Shown here in pieces: positions 55,109 to 63,979 of a stretch of 64,000 bases of DNA (the first letter of the stretch is position 1; each line of letters starts with the position of its first letter). The notes under the pieces are model-generated. The model worked only from the letters and a program-made list of their open reading frames with translations, was not told the DNA's origin and did not search any database. The position numbers and the translations under genes are program-made. Origin of the DNA: Moritella yayanosii (GTDB lineage Bacteria; Pseudomonadota; Gammaproteobacteria; Enterobacterales; Moritellaceae); the NCBI RefSeq assembly GCF_900465055.1, contig NZ_LS483250.1, forward strand, positions 1,550,001 through 1,614,000. Reading direction: 5' to 3'.

Positions 55109-55528
55109 TCATACTGCATCTTTAGAGGCCACGTACCCCGTCTCCTCAGAGACGCAAAATGGGGCAACAAAACCGTCATAATTAGCCCCTTTCTGTGCAA
55201 TCCCATGCGGAGAACGGTAACCTAATAAGCGAACCAACGATTTTAATTTTAGTTTTTTGATTAAGTTATCGAGTTGATGTTTGGCACAAGTAAACGCCTT
55301 TGTCCTTGCTAATGGGTGCTTTGCAACAAATGTCGATACTTGCTTATTTGATGCCGTGTTGACATCAATAACATCCACATTAACTGGCAATGTCACCGGT
55401 GACTCACGTTTAATAAAACAAAATACGGTGACTTGATGCCCAGCCTTTGCTAATGCGCGTATTTCTGTTACCACAAATGTTTCTGAGGCTATTGGGAATT
55501 CAGGAACAACAATCGCGATATGTTTCAT
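55109..55528 (-). pseudogene. Second copy of the glycosyltransferase, heavily deleted
   Basis: The first 40 residues match the gene at 52806 almost exactly (MKHIAIVVPEFPIASETF...FCFIKRE), then only scattered parts remain (VDVIDVN, LDNLIKKLKL, RLLGYRSPHG, DGFVAPFCVSEE). It is 139 residues with several in-frame deletions and lacks the donor site. The upstream 40-50 nt are also nearly identical to those before 53597, so this is a duplication that included the promoter side. Confidence 0.8.
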
Positions 55529-55657
55529 TGTTATGCCTTAAGCAAGATAATTAACCTAAGTATAGAAATAATAACGTTATCGGCATTGTGGAAGTGAATT
55601 TTTTAAAACTCTGCCGTATAATATCTCGTTTTATAATCTCAATGAGTGTTTCTGACC

Positions 55658-56461
55658 ATGTATATTGATCCGCAGTGGCGAATTCTAACCGTTGGCGATG
55701 GTGATCTGTCTTTTTCCAATGCTTTATTTCAACACCATGCTCCGCAGCACTTAACCGCGACAATTTATGATTCACTCACAACCTTACAATCAAAGTATGG
55801 TGATGACTTTCATCAACAATTACTAGATCGTCATTGCCAAGTGTTAACTGAATTCGATATTACTAAACCCGAGACTTGGTCTCATGTCAGTAAACACAGC
55901 TTTGATTTAGTTATTTTTCAATTTCCATTAGTACCCGGATTCACGTCCAAAACAGAGTTTAATGAAAAATGTGGGCATGTGGGCATCAATACGCTTAATC
56001 GTCGCTTGTTACGCCAATTTTTAATTAATGCGACTGAACAACTGTTAGACCCAACCGGTCCACAGCTCTGCTACATCACCAGTAAAGGTGTCAAGCCCTA
56101 TTCAGAATGGAATATTGAACACTCGTTAATACTCAATACCGATATCAACTATCTGGGTGAAATGGCTTTCGACATTGCCAACTTTCCGGGATACCGTATT
56201 CGTAATGTCGATCGCGATAAACATGTAAAAGACACCAAGGGTATTACCTACGTCTGGAGCCCACGTCCAACAAAGCAGCTAACACAGGCGCTCAGCTCGC
56301 AACTAACACAACTACCCGAATTAGGTAACCCTTGCTGTCATTTTTGCCAAGCCGGTCCATTTACCTCTACCCAGCATAAACAAGCCCACGAATCCTCTCG
56401 TAAACACCTACGAATGAAAGATTTTGAGCAGCAATGGCTTGCTGATTTACAAACAGCTTAA
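55658..56461 (+). CDS. BMT5-like (DUF2431) Rossmann methyltransferase with zinc finger
   Basis: A 267-residue protein. The N-terminal half matches the DUF2431 family of 25S rRNA uridine-N3 methyltransferases (ILTVGDGDLSFSNAL, ATIYDSLTTLQSKYG, FQFPLVPGF), a SAM-binding fold. The C-terminus has CCHFCQAGPF then HKQAHESSRKH, a C2H2-type zinc finger. This family is best known in yeast and plants; the target in a bacterium is unknown. I chose 55658 because no good ribosome site supports the GTG at 55646. Its last 15 nt overlap the end of sitD on the other strand. Confidence 0.8.
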   Translation: MYIDPQWRILTVGDGDLSFSNALFQHHAPQHLTATIYDSLTTLQSKYGDDFHQQLLDRHCQVLTEFDITKPETWSHVSKHSFDLVIFQFPLVPGFTSKTEFNEKCGHVGINTLNRRLLRQFLINATEQLLDPTGPQLCYITSKGVKPYSEWNIEHSLILNTDINYLGEMAFDIANFPGYRIRNVDRDKHVKDTKGITYVWSPRPTKQLTQALSSQLTQLPELGNPCCHFCQAGPFTSTQHKQAHESSRKHLRMKDFEQQWLADLQTA

Positions 56462-57352
56462 CTCCCCTACCTCATCACTGTGTAAATATTTTGATGCAGT
56501 GATCTTCGCTTGGTAACTGCTGTAAATAAACACCAAGATAAAGGTAATACTCAACAGCATGATGATCGTAGGTGCAGGTGCACTGTCGAGGTAAAAGCTT
56601 AAATAAATGCCGAAAAATGACGTCAATAACGAAATCAGCAAGGCTACAAGCAACATATTTTGAAATTTACTGGTCAATAAAAATGCAATCGCACCCGGGG
56701 CAATCAACATCGCGATCACCAAGATCATGCCCACCGCTTTTAGCGCACAGACTATGGTTAATGATAACAGCGATAACAAACCATAATGTAATGCAGTTGT
56801 CGATAGGCCAATGGCTTTAGCATGTTGATGATCAAACACAAAAACCAGTAGATCCTTCCCTTTAATCAACATGAACGCGACAACCAGAAAGGCAATAATA
56901 CCAACCTCTAGAACGTCATGCCAAGTAACCCCGAGTACATCACCAAACAAAATATGATCTAAATGCACACCCGTTTCTATTTTAGTCATTAATACCAGCC
57001 CCAGGCCAAACATGCCAGAAAACACCACACCCATCACAGTATCTTCTTTCAATCGGCTGTTGTCTTTAATGAAACCGGTCGCGAGAGCGCAAAACATTCC
57101 CGCGACAAACGCACCAATCACATAGGGAATGGCCAATACATAAGCCATAATCACACCAGGCAAGACAGAGTGAGAAATAGCATCGCCCATTAATGACCAG
57201 CCTTTTAATACTAAAAAACACGACAGCAGTGCAGTAGGAATCGCAACCAGCAGTACAATGACAAACGCCTGCTGCATAAAAGTAAATGAAAAAGGTTCTA
57301 ATACCACATTGAGTATTGTTTCAGATAACGTATCGAATAATGTAACCATCAT
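56447..57352 (-). CDS. sitD: Mn/Fe ABC transporter permease (SitD/YfeD type)
   Basis: A 301-residue ABC-3 family permease with eight or so helices (VLKGWSLMGDAISHSVLPGV is the family signature). Last gene of the operon sitA-sitB-sitC-sitD, 11 nt after sitC. Two different permeases make this the four-gene Sit/Yfe arrangement and not ZnuABC. Its 3' end overlaps the BMT5-like gene by 15 nt. Confidence 0.9.
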   Translation of the reverse strand: MMVTLFDTLSETILNVVLEPFSFTFMQQAFVIVLLVAIPTALLSCFLVLKGWSLMGDAISHSVLPGVIMAYVLAIPYVIGAFVAGMFCALATGFIKDNSRLKEDTVMGVVFSGMFGLGLVLMTKIETGVHLDHILFGDVLGVTWHDVLEVGIIAFLVVAFMLIKGKDLLVFVFDHQHAKAIGLSTTALHYGLLSLLSLTIVCALKAVGMILVIAMLIAPGAIAFLLTSKFQNMLLVALLISLLTSFFGIYLSFYLDSAPAPTIIMLLSITFILVFIYSSYQAKITASKYLHSDEVGELSCL

Positions 57353-57363
57353 AGCGTCCTTGT

Positions 57364-58257
57364 CTAAATAGATTTGTTGTCATAAATAGGATTTAACCGC
57401 GCATTGCTAGACAGTGTTCGTCTCGCTTTAAACCGTGCGGCAAGATAACCATGCTTGGGTGCAAATACAAACGCCATCACAAAGACTAAGGTCTGCAATA
57501 TCACAATGATCCCACCTGTCGCACCGTCAATGAAATAACTAAGGTAAGCACCCACAAACGAGCTTGTTGCACCGATAAATACACTGAGCATGATCACCCG
57601 AGAAAACCGGTCACTTAATAAATAAGCTGTTGCCCCAGGCGTCACCACCATGGCAATCACTAAAAATGCCCCCACGGTTTGCAACGCCGCGACAGTACAT
57701 GCGCTGAGTAAGGTAAAGAAAAGGATCTTTAATGCATTCGGGTTTAAACCAATACTGCGAGCATGATTTTCATCGAAAAATACCACCATTAAATCCTTCC
57801 ATTTGAGTATTAATACAAACAGTGAAATACCGGCGATTAACAGCAACTGTATTGTATCTGCAGGGGTAATAGCTAAAATATTGCCTAAGACGATGGTTTG
57901 AATATTCACCGATGTCGGCGCAAGCGATACCATGAACAAACCTAAGCCAAAAAATGAGGTAAAGATTAAGCCGATGATTGCGTCTTCTTTTAACTTGGTG
58001 CGTTGGCTTAAAAACAACATAGTGGTTGCCGCTAACCCCCCGGAGAAAAAAGCCCCTAACGCAAACGGTAAACCTAACATATAGGCTGCGGCGACGCCGG
58101 GCACGATAGCGTGTGATAAGGCGTCGCCAATTAATGACCAACCTTTCAACATTAGGTATACCGACAAAAAAGCACACACACCGCCCACCAGCGCACTAAT
58201 AAAAATAGCATTGACCATGTAGTCATAACTAAATGGCATGAGTAATGTGTCTAGCAT
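57364..58257 (-). CDS. sitC: Mn/Fe ABC transporter permease (SitC/YfeC type)
   Basis: A 297-residue ABC-3 permease; [20 protein letters not shown] gives the same signature as SitD. The start overlaps the sitB stop by 7 nt. Paired with SitD as the membrane channel. Confidence 0.9.
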   Translation of the reverse strand: MLDTLLMPFSYDYMVNAIFISALVGGVCAFLSVYLMLKGWSLIGDALSHAIVPGVAAAYMLGLPFALGAFFSGGLAATTMLFLSQRTKLKEDAIIGLIFTSFFGLGLFMVSLAPTSVNIQTIVLGNILAITPADTIQLLLIAGISLFVLILKWKDLMVVFFDENHARSIGLNPNALKILFFTLLSACTVAALQTVGAFLVIAMVVTPGATAYLLSDRFSRVIMLSVFIGATSSFVGAYLSYFIDGATGGIIVILQTLVFVMAFVFAPKHGYLAARFKARRTLSSNARLNPIYDNKSI

Positions 58258-59105
58258 CGTTCCCTCACTACTGGTTTTTGCTCGCTCTCTCCATAAAGTA
58301 CCACCGGACGTTCGTGATCTGAGAGTACTGTCACTTGCCTTCTATCATCATCTTCATGTAACTCATCACCCGCGAGAATGAAATGACGTAATACCCCACC
58401 AAAGGTTTTTTGCAAATTATCTTGGGTAAACACATCTTTGGTTAAACCAGCATCTAATATGGTGCGATTAATCAACACGGTTCTGTCGCAAAATTCCGGC
58501 ACACTACCAAGGTTATGCGTTGAGACTAAAATCACTTTGCCTTCGCCGCGTAATTCACGTAATAACGCCATGATCTGCTCTTCGGTTTTTACATCGACCC
58601 CAGTAAAGGGTTCATCAAGTAAAATAACTTGGCTTTCCTGGGCTAATGCACGCGCTAAAAACACCCGTTTTTTTTGACCACCAGATAACTCACCAATTTG
58701 ACGGTGTTTAAATTCGCCCATACTGACGCGATCAAGCGCCATATTGACCTTATCGTGATCATTAGGCTTGGCGATACGTAGCATATTCATATGCCCATAA
58801 CGTCCCATCATGACCACGTCTTCAACTAGAATCGGAAAGTTCCAGTCAATTTCTTCACTCTGTGGCACGTAAGCAACTAGATTGCTTTTTAACGCCTTTT
58901 TTACTGGCATGCCCAAAATGTTTACCGATCCCTTAGCCAAAGTAACAAAGCCCATTATCGCCTTGAATAAGGTTGATTTACCGCTGCCATTGATGCCCAC
59001 TAACGCCGTAATCGAGCCCTTAGGTAAACTAAAGCTGGCATTATATAATGCGGTATGACCGTTTCGATAAGTGACACTAATATCATTAACTTCTAATCCC
59101 ATCAT
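58251..59105 (-). CDS. sitB: Mn/Fe ABC transporter ATPase (SitB/YfeB type)
   Basis: A 284-residue ATPase with Walker A (GINGSGKST), signature LSGGQKKR, Walker B ([12 protein letters not shown]) and H-loop (VSTHNLGS). Its start overlaps the sitA stop by 1 nt. A charged tail of about 40 residues follows the ATPase core. Confidence 0.92.
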   Translation of the reverse strand: MMGLEVNDISVTYRNGHTALYNASFSLPKGSITALVGINGSGKSTLFKAIMGFVTLAKGSVNILGMPVKKALKSNLVAYVPQSEEIDWNFPILVEDVVMMGRYGHMNMLRIAKPNDHDKVNMALDRVSMGEFKHRQIGELSGGQKKRVFLARALAQESQVILLDEPFTGVDVKTEEQIMALLRELRGEGKVILVSTHNLGSVPEFCDRTVLINRTILDAGLTKDVFTQDNLQKTFGGVLRHFILAGDELHEDDDRRQVTVLSDHERPVVLYGESEQKPVVRERC

Positions 59106-60016
59106 TATTGATTTAGTCCTTCGGCTATAGTACTTAGCGTGACTTTAAGCAAGTCAATATAAGTTGGTACGGGTCCATTAATCGCACTTAAAGAATCGAC
59201 ATACAATACACCCGCATAGCGACTACCGGTTTCACGCGCGACTTGCTGTGCGGGCCGAGCTGATACCGTACTTTCACTAAAAATTGCGACAATATTATTG
59301 GCTCTGATCGCATCGATGACTTTCCGCACTTGTTGTGGAGTGCCCTGTGCATCGGCATTGATTGGCCAGAGATAGAGTTCTTTCAAGTCATAATCACGCG
59401 CTAAGTAACTGAACGCGCCCTCGCTAGTGACAAGCCAGCGTTTGTCTTTTGGTAAGGCTGCAAGTTGCTGCTTAAATGGCTTAACCGCAGCGAGAATCTG
59501 TGCACCGTAACGCTTAGCATTTTGGTTATAAATAGCGGTATTACCACGGTCATATTTCACCAATGCTTGACGAATATTTTCAACATAAACCAAAGCATTA
59601 TCAGCTGACATCCAAGCGTGAGGATTGGGTTTCCCAGAATAAGGGCCTTTCGCTATGCCCATCGGCACGATGCCCTCTGTGACCACAACACTAGGCACGT
59701 CGCGCAGATGATGAAAAAATTTATCAAACCATAACTCCAGATTAAGCCCGTTATAAATAATCAAATCGGCACCTTGCGCACGACGAATATCACCCGGCGT
59801 CGTTTGATAATTATGGATTTCAGCATCCGGCTTGGTTATCGATGTGACAATAGCAGCATCACCTGCAACATTTCTGACCATATCCGCAATCACAGTAAAC
59901 GTAGTGACCACTTTAAATTTATGTTCCGCCTTTAAAGCAGAACTGGCCCAAACTGATGTGGATAAAAAAAGCGAGCAGAAGAGAAATGAGGTAGTAACAC
60001 CAAACTGACGAAGCAT
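59105..60016 (-). CDS. sitA: Mn/Fe ABC transporter binding protein (SitA/YfeA type)
   Basis: A 303-residue cluster A-I metal-binding protein with a signal peptide ([14 protein letters not shown]). Metal ligands fit manganese/iron SitA: His in [11 protein letters not shown], His in NPHAWMS, Glu in TSEGAFSY and Asp in LYVDSLS. There is no His-rich loop as in ZnuA, which argues against zinc. A near-perfect Fur box lies 68 nt upstream, so iron limitation probably induces the operon. Confidence 0.92.
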   Translation of the reverse strand: MLRQFGVTTSFLFCSLFLSTSVWASSALKAEHKFKVVTTFTVIADMVRNVAGDAAIVTSITKPDAEIHNYQTTPGDIRRAQGADLIIYNGLNLELWFDKFFHHLRDVPSVVVTEGIVPMGIAKGPYSGKPNPHAWMSADNALVYVENIRQALVKYDRGNTAIYNQNAKRYGAQILAAVKPFKQQLAALPKDKRWLVTSEGAFSYLARDYDLKELYLWPINADAQGTPQQVRKVIDAIRANNIVAIFSESTVSARPAQQVARETGSRYAGVLYVDSLSAINGPVPTYIDLLKVTLSTIAEGLNQ

Positions 60017-60083
60017 GTTTATTCCTTGTTATTAATCCAATACCGATAATACTAACAAGGAATAAAAAACCTTTCAATACAAA

Positions 60084-60098
60084 TGAGAATTATTATCA
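60084..60098. promoter_or_regulatory. Fur box before sitABCD
   Basis: TGAGAAT-T-ATTATCA differs at one base from the 7-1-7 Fur consensus. It lies 68 nt upstream of the sitA start, between the end of the Ni-SOD operon and sitA. Confidence 0.85.
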
Positions 60099-60122
60099 TC
60101 AAGATGCGGCCTTAGATGCTAT

Positions 60123-60422
60123 TTAAGGTGTAGGTCGAATAATAAACCAAACAATCCCTATCACTTGCTTGGAATTAATCGGCCCCATATCAAGCATAGA
60201 TACACTGTTTTTATGCTCCCCACGTAACCATAAAAACCCTTGGTCATCAATATGAACAAGCGTTTTTATAATATCGCCATAACGGCTATGACGAATCTTA
60301 ATAATCTGTCCTGGTTTTACCGATAACGAAGAACGCCAACCGTTAACCAAGACATAACTGCCTTCGGGAATACGAGGTGACATACTCGTCCCCCGCACTC
60401 GGCTAATATGAAAACCTAGCAA
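60123..60422 (-). CDS. sodX: Ni-superoxide dismutase maturation protease
   Basis: A small (99-residue) S26 signal-peptidase-like serine protease expected to remove the N-terminal prosequence of SodN so the nickel hook is exposed. The catalytic Ser is in RVRGTSMSPRIPEGSYVLV, and the Lys region includes IKIRHSRYGDIIKT. Its start overlaps the sodN stop by 7 nt. The small size and the overlap with sodN are usual for SodX. Confidence 0.9.
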   Translation of the reverse strand: MLGFHISRVRGTSMSPRIPEGSYVLVNGWRSSLSVKPGQIIKIRHSRYGDIIKTLVHIDDQGFLWLRGEHKNSVSMLDMGPINSKQVIGIVWFIIRPTP

Positions 60423-60919
60423 TCGAGTTTAGGATAAATAAGTTGTTGCGCTGGCGGGTACGGGGATGTGGCGGTAAATGTGGTGATACCTTTGGTTGCC
60501 CAAAATATCTCGGCAAATCGATTTACTTTTACTAACAAATCCAATGTCGCAGCTTTATCGATATTCTGTTTAGCTTTAGACGCTGCGAGCATAATGCTAT
60601 GAGTCAGTTCGTGTAGTTCTGGGAACTGTTCTAATTGCGGTTGTTTAATGTAATCGCCCCAAATAACCCGGATCTCTTCTTTCACTTTTAAACCATGCAC
60701 TTCTTTCTCGGTGATCAAACGAGAAAATTGCGCTTGATCACTTAAACTAAACGAATCTTTACAGCCAAATTCATCCAATAAATCAACCATACGTATCATA
60801 GTGAGTACAGCTAACTGCGCCGAGATAGGATCATAGATCTTGCATGGAATATCACAATGCGCAGATACAGGACTAAATGACAATGTCTTATCCATTGCTG
60901 ACACTAATTTAAATAACAT
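60416..60919 (-). CDS. sodN: Nickel superoxide dismutase
   Basis: Removes superoxide with nickel. The 167-residue precursor has a 20-residue leader ending SPVSA, then the nickel hook HCDIPCKIYDP (mature His1, Cys2, Cys6; consensus HCDLPCGVYDP). Mature length, about 147, and helical character with WATKGI near the end fit SodN. Position 7 is Lys where Gly is usual. It is coupled to sodX and follows a His-rich peptide gene by 9 nt. No Fe- or Mn-SOD was seen in this window. Confidence 0.93.
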   Translation of the reverse strand: MLFKLVSAMDKTLSFSPVSAHCDIPCKIYDPISAQLAVLTMIRMVDLLDEFGCKDSFSLSDQAQFSRLITEKEVHGLKVKEEIRVIWGDYIKQPQLEQFPELHELTHSIMLAASKAKQNIDKAATLDLLVKVNRFAEIFWATKGITTFTATSPYPPAQQLIYPKLDC

Positions 60920-60928
60920 ACTTCCCCC

Positions 60929-61138
60929 TTATTTTTTTGTTGATTTGATGCGATTAGCACGACGAATACAGATCGCAGCATAGCCTGCGGCTAATAAAAC
61001 GGGTGCGATCCAAAATAAATGAATGAAGCCTGATAGTGGATCACTGTGATCATGTCCTGAATGTGCCAAGACTATCGGGCTCGCTAAAGTAAGGGTTAAA
61101 GCGGTTAATGCTTTTTTGGTGGTGAGAGATTGAGTCAT
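60929..61138 (-). CDS. Small His-rich membrane protein in the Ni-SOD operon
   Basis: The start is set at 61138 (MTQSL) because AGGA lies about 7 nt upstream; 61144 is also open. The 69 residues have a signal-like first hydrophobic stretch ending LAHSGHDHSD, a probable nickel- or metal-binding cluster of three His and two Asp, then one membrane helix (FIHLFWIAPVLLAAGYAAI) and a basic tail. It is 9 nt before sodN; a nickel-handling role is inferred from position and composition. Confidence 0.7.
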   Translation of the reverse strand: MTQSLTTKKALTALTLTLASPIVLAHSGHDHSDPLSGFIHLFWIAPVLLAAGYAAICIRRANRIKSTKK

Positions 61139-61167
61139 AAACATCCTGTTTAATAATGATTTACAAA

Positions 61168-61205
61168 TGATAATGGTTCTTATTTATATTTGATAATCAT
61201 TCTTA
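61168..61205. promoter_or_regulatory. Tandem Fur-like sites before the Ni-SOD operon
   Basis: TGATAAT-G-GTTCTTA (61168-61182) and TGATAAT-C-ATTCTTA (61191-61205) are two 7-1-7 type elements with perfect left halves and weaker right halves. The stretch TTCTTATTTATATTTGATAA also occurs before the TPR gene at about 49771. Fur, or a nickel-sensing Fur relative, are both possible. Confidence 0.55.
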
Positions 61206-61295
61206 AGTAAAGAAGTTTTTCGATAATGTTATATTACGTTGTTGATATTTTTATTTTGATTATCGCCGCGGCTTAAGAAGGCGTTGACTTGTTCG

Positions 61296-61886
61296 CTAGG
61301 ACTTAACAAACACTAATAACCGATTATTAGCGGGCATAGCGTGATCATCCCTTAATATCAGGCCCTGTTGATTTGCAAGTTGGTTAATCGCTTCAATATC
61401 GCGGATACCACGCTCAACATCGATATTCTTTAGCCACACGTCAAAATCGGCATTGCTTTGGCTGGTAAATTGCCCCTGATAATTAAACGGGCCATAAATA
61501 CACAGTTTCCCACCTGATGACAAATGCTCACCAACACCCTGAAAGAAATTTTTAACTAAGGGCCAGCTAACAATATGTAAGGTATTTGCAGTAAAAATAC
61601 CATCCACCTTGTCAATCGGCCAAGGTTGGTTTAGATCTAATAATATAGGGCGTTGTAAATTAGCCAAGGACACACTGTCTAGCCAACTGTGTATACCAGC
61701 ATGATTACAGGCTAAATCGCTGGTTTGCCAAGTGATATGTGGTAATTTAGCCGCAAAATACACAGCATGTTGCGCACTTCCGGTACCAATTTCCAATATT
61801 CGCTGGGGTTGAGGAAACTCGCCAGTGAGTACACTTAAAATAGCTTGTTTATTATTTTCACAAGATTGTGAGAAAGGTTTTGTCAT
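61296..61886 (-). CDS. DUF938 SAM-dependent methyltransferase
   Basis: A 196-residue Rossmann-fold methyltransferase of the DUF938 family. FSQSCENNKQAIL opens, ILEIGTGSAQHAVYFA is SAM motif I, WQTSDL motif II, and ANTLHIVSWP and YGPFNYQGQFTSQSN are family motifs. The substrate is not known. The gene stands alone, minus strand. Confidence 0.9.
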   Translation of the reverse strand: MTKPFSQSCENNKQAILSVLTGEFPQPQRILEIGTGSAQHAVYFAAKLPHITWQTSDLACNHAGIHSWLDSVSLANLQRPILLDLNQPWPIDKVDGIFTANTLHIVSWPLVKNFFQGVGEHLSSGGKLCIYGPFNYQGQFTSQSNADFDVWLKNIDVERGIRDIEAINQLANQQGLILRDDHAMPANNRLLVFVKS

Positions 61887-62015
61887 TTTTCACCTGTATC
61901 CGTTGTCCGTTACCATGATTACTCGCATTAACAGTTTAACTGATAATGCGAGTGATAAAAGGTTATCTCAAGCTATACTTTACGAGTAGCAAGCAACTAA
62001 TGAGTGGAGCGAATC

Positions 62016-62231
62016 ATGTTTTTTAAACATAGAGGCAATAACGATATGATAGAGGTGATAGGACAAGATGACCTTACTAATCTATTCCATAATACTGTAT
62101 TAGGTCGTTATCAGGTTGGTGAAGAACAGCAAGACCCTGAATCATTTAATAAATCAGATTTGCTTTTCCTATCAGGCGAAGAGCTGCCACGTTGCTGGAC
62201 CGATCCTCATTACCGAGAACATGAACATTAA
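62016..62231 (+). CDS. Hypothetical protein, 71 aa
   Basis: A short acidic soluble protein starting at 62016 (MFFKHRG) with GGAG 6 nt upstream. No family recognised; the C-terminal FLSGEELPRCWTDPHYREH has conserved-looking aromatic and His residues. It faces emrD, from which it is separated by a shared hairpin. Confidence 0.6.
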   Translation: MFFKHRGNNDMIEVIGQDDLTNLFHNTVLGRYQVGEEQQDPESFNKSDLLFLSGEELPRCWTDPHYREHEH

Positions 62232-62235
62232 TTTA

Positions 62236-62262
62236 AACGGGAACTTCCTGTTCCCGCTGTAT
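62236..62262. terminator. Bidirectional hairpin
   Basis: CGGGAAC pairs with GTTCCCG around a 5-nt loop (62238-62256), with A/T-rich flanks on both sides, between the convergent small gene and emrD. Confidence 0.75.
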
Positions 62263-62266
62263 TCTT

Positions 62267-63487
62267 TTATAAGCTTGGTGTCATTGCAGCATCATTAGCG
62301 AAGCGACGACGCACCCAAAGTAGGCTAATCACCACTAAGGCCGCAGCCACCAGCATCACAGACCCAAGGTTAAATTGATCCTTTGCGCCCATTAAAGATG
62401 CAGCTAGCGTCGCAAGACCCGCACCTAAATTTTGCATACCACCTAAAATAGCGCCCGCTGTGCCAGCATGATGTGGGAAAGGCTGAATAGCCGCGGTCGT
62501 TGCTGCAGGGAATATAATGCCAGCACCAATAAACGACACAAACCCACCACCGATCAGCGATACCACAGTAACAAGTTCTGCAATACCGGGTATAAAAATA
62601 ATCAAGGCACCAATGATCAGTGCCGCCATGCCAATATTAAATAGATGACGTTGACCGAGTCGCGCCGATAACGTGGCTGATAACCATGCACCCAATAAAT
62701 ACCCCGGCAGTGGTAATACAAACAACCAACTTACTGTGGTGGGATCGAGTTTTAACACGCTACCCAGTAATACCCCAGCCGCCGCTTCAAATACGGCAAT
62801 ACCCGCAAATGTCGCAATCAGGCAAAATACATACCCTTGGAATTGACGGTTACTCAGTACATAACTATAACTTGTCCAAACGCGTTCATTACGACGGTTT
62901 TCTTTCGGCAATGTTTCATCAAACATCACAAACATAGCTAATGTGACCATCGCGCCAAAAACCAATAGAAATACATAACTTGCATGCCAATCAAACGCCA
63001 TTGACAGGTACCCACCAACAACTGGCGCCAATAACGGTGAAAAGATCACCCCCATGCTCACTAAGCTATTGGCTTTATGCAGCGCTGCGCCATCGTAGCA
63101 GTCACGTGTGACCGTTCGCGACATTGCGCCCGCACAACCCGTTCCTGAACCTTGGATAAAGCTGGCTAATAGAAACAATTCAAAAGACGATGCAAACAGC
63201 GCCCCTAACGTACCGAGTAAAAATATCAGCATACCCACCATGATCACAGGACGTCTGCCAATGCGATCTGATAATGGTCCATAAATAAACTGTGATAACC
63301 CATAAGGGATCAAGTAAGCAGCCATAACAGCCTGTAGATACGTAGGTTGAACAGCAAAATCGCTGGCCATTGCAACAATTGATGGCACATACATCGTTTG
63401 TGTCATTTGCCCAACAGCGGTCAGAATAATAATTAGAAATAGTAACTTTGCCATATTGGCAGAAGACGATTGTTGTCGCACAACCAT
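62267..63487 (-). CDS. emrD: Multidrug efflux MFS transporter EmrD
   Basis: Proton-driven exporter of amphipathic drugs, inner membrane. The 406 residues have 12 helices and match E. coli EmrD along the length by eye: AVGQMTQTMYVPSIVAMA, SQFIYGPLSDRIGRRPVIMV (the MFS motif A), FSPLLAPVVGGYL, and FPHHAGTAGAILGGMQNLG. A basic seven-residue N-terminal extension. It stands alone. Confidence 0.92.
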   Translation of the reverse strand: MVVRQQSSSANMAKLLFLIIILTAVGQMTQTMYVPSIVAMASDFAVQPTYLQAVMAAYLIPYGLSQFIYGPLSDRIGRRPVIMVGMLIFLLGTLGALFASSFELFLLASFIQGSGTGCAGAMSRTVTRDCYDGAALHKANSLVSMGVIFSPLLAPVVGGYLSMAFDWHASYVFLLVFGAMVTLAMFVMFDETLPKENRRNERVWTSYSYVLSNRQFQGYVFCLIATFAGIAVFEAAAGVLLGSVLKLDPTTVSWLFVLPLPGYLLGAWLSATLSARLGQRHLFNIGMAALIIGALIIFIPGIAELVTVVSLIGGGFVSFIGAGIIFPAATTAAIQPFPHHAGTAGAILGGMQNLGAGLATLAASLMGAKDQFNLGSVMLVAAALVVISLLWVRRRFANDAAMTPSL

Positions 63488-63979
63488 ACCCTCATAATAA
63501 TATACGAATATAAAACGGTGATTAAGGCTAAAAACCGCAATAATTAGAGATAAACTCTAGTTGGATTGATAATGTAAAGATTGGTGACAGGCTAAATCCA
63601 TATATGCAATATCTTACTCTGCATTTCAGGCGGAATAATAATCTTGAAAACACACGATCACAAGCAAAAACACAGTATTGATACCGTACTTTTTTACCTA
63701 TGAATACATTAGTTTATCTAATGCTATTTAATGTCATGAGCGACGTAGAATTGCACAGTATTCTTTTTCTTCGTTATCGCACTCTTGCCCCAGCTAACCA
63801 GCGCCATTTCGTTTCACCTTCCCTTCGCTAATATCGACCATAATATGGACATATACCAAGCTCGCTCGTATAACCCAATAGCAGGACAAGATTATCGTTT
63901 CACGATTGCAGCACGACAATCACACCCAGAATTCCATTCAGCATTATTTACCGTAAATAGTGCTATTAAACAATATTAA
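63488..63979 (+). other. emrD upstream region and a possible exported-protein remnant
   Basis: 63488-63699 is the AT-rich emrD promoter region. Two overlapping frames follow: one from ATG 63700 stops after 43 codons; the other (ending at 63979, 64 residues from TTG 63785) is preceded in frame by a hydrophobic stretch FFFFVIALLPQLTSA that looks like a signal peptide, but no start codon occurs after the TAG at 63746. It may be the remains of a small secreted protein. No family recognised. Confidence 0.3.

Noticed and set aside
59105-60016. Zinc transporter ZnuA instead of SitA
   Set aside because: No His-rich loop, a fourth gene (second permease) is present, and the site before it is Fur-like. 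The ligand set His, His, Glu, Asp is typical for Mn/Fe.
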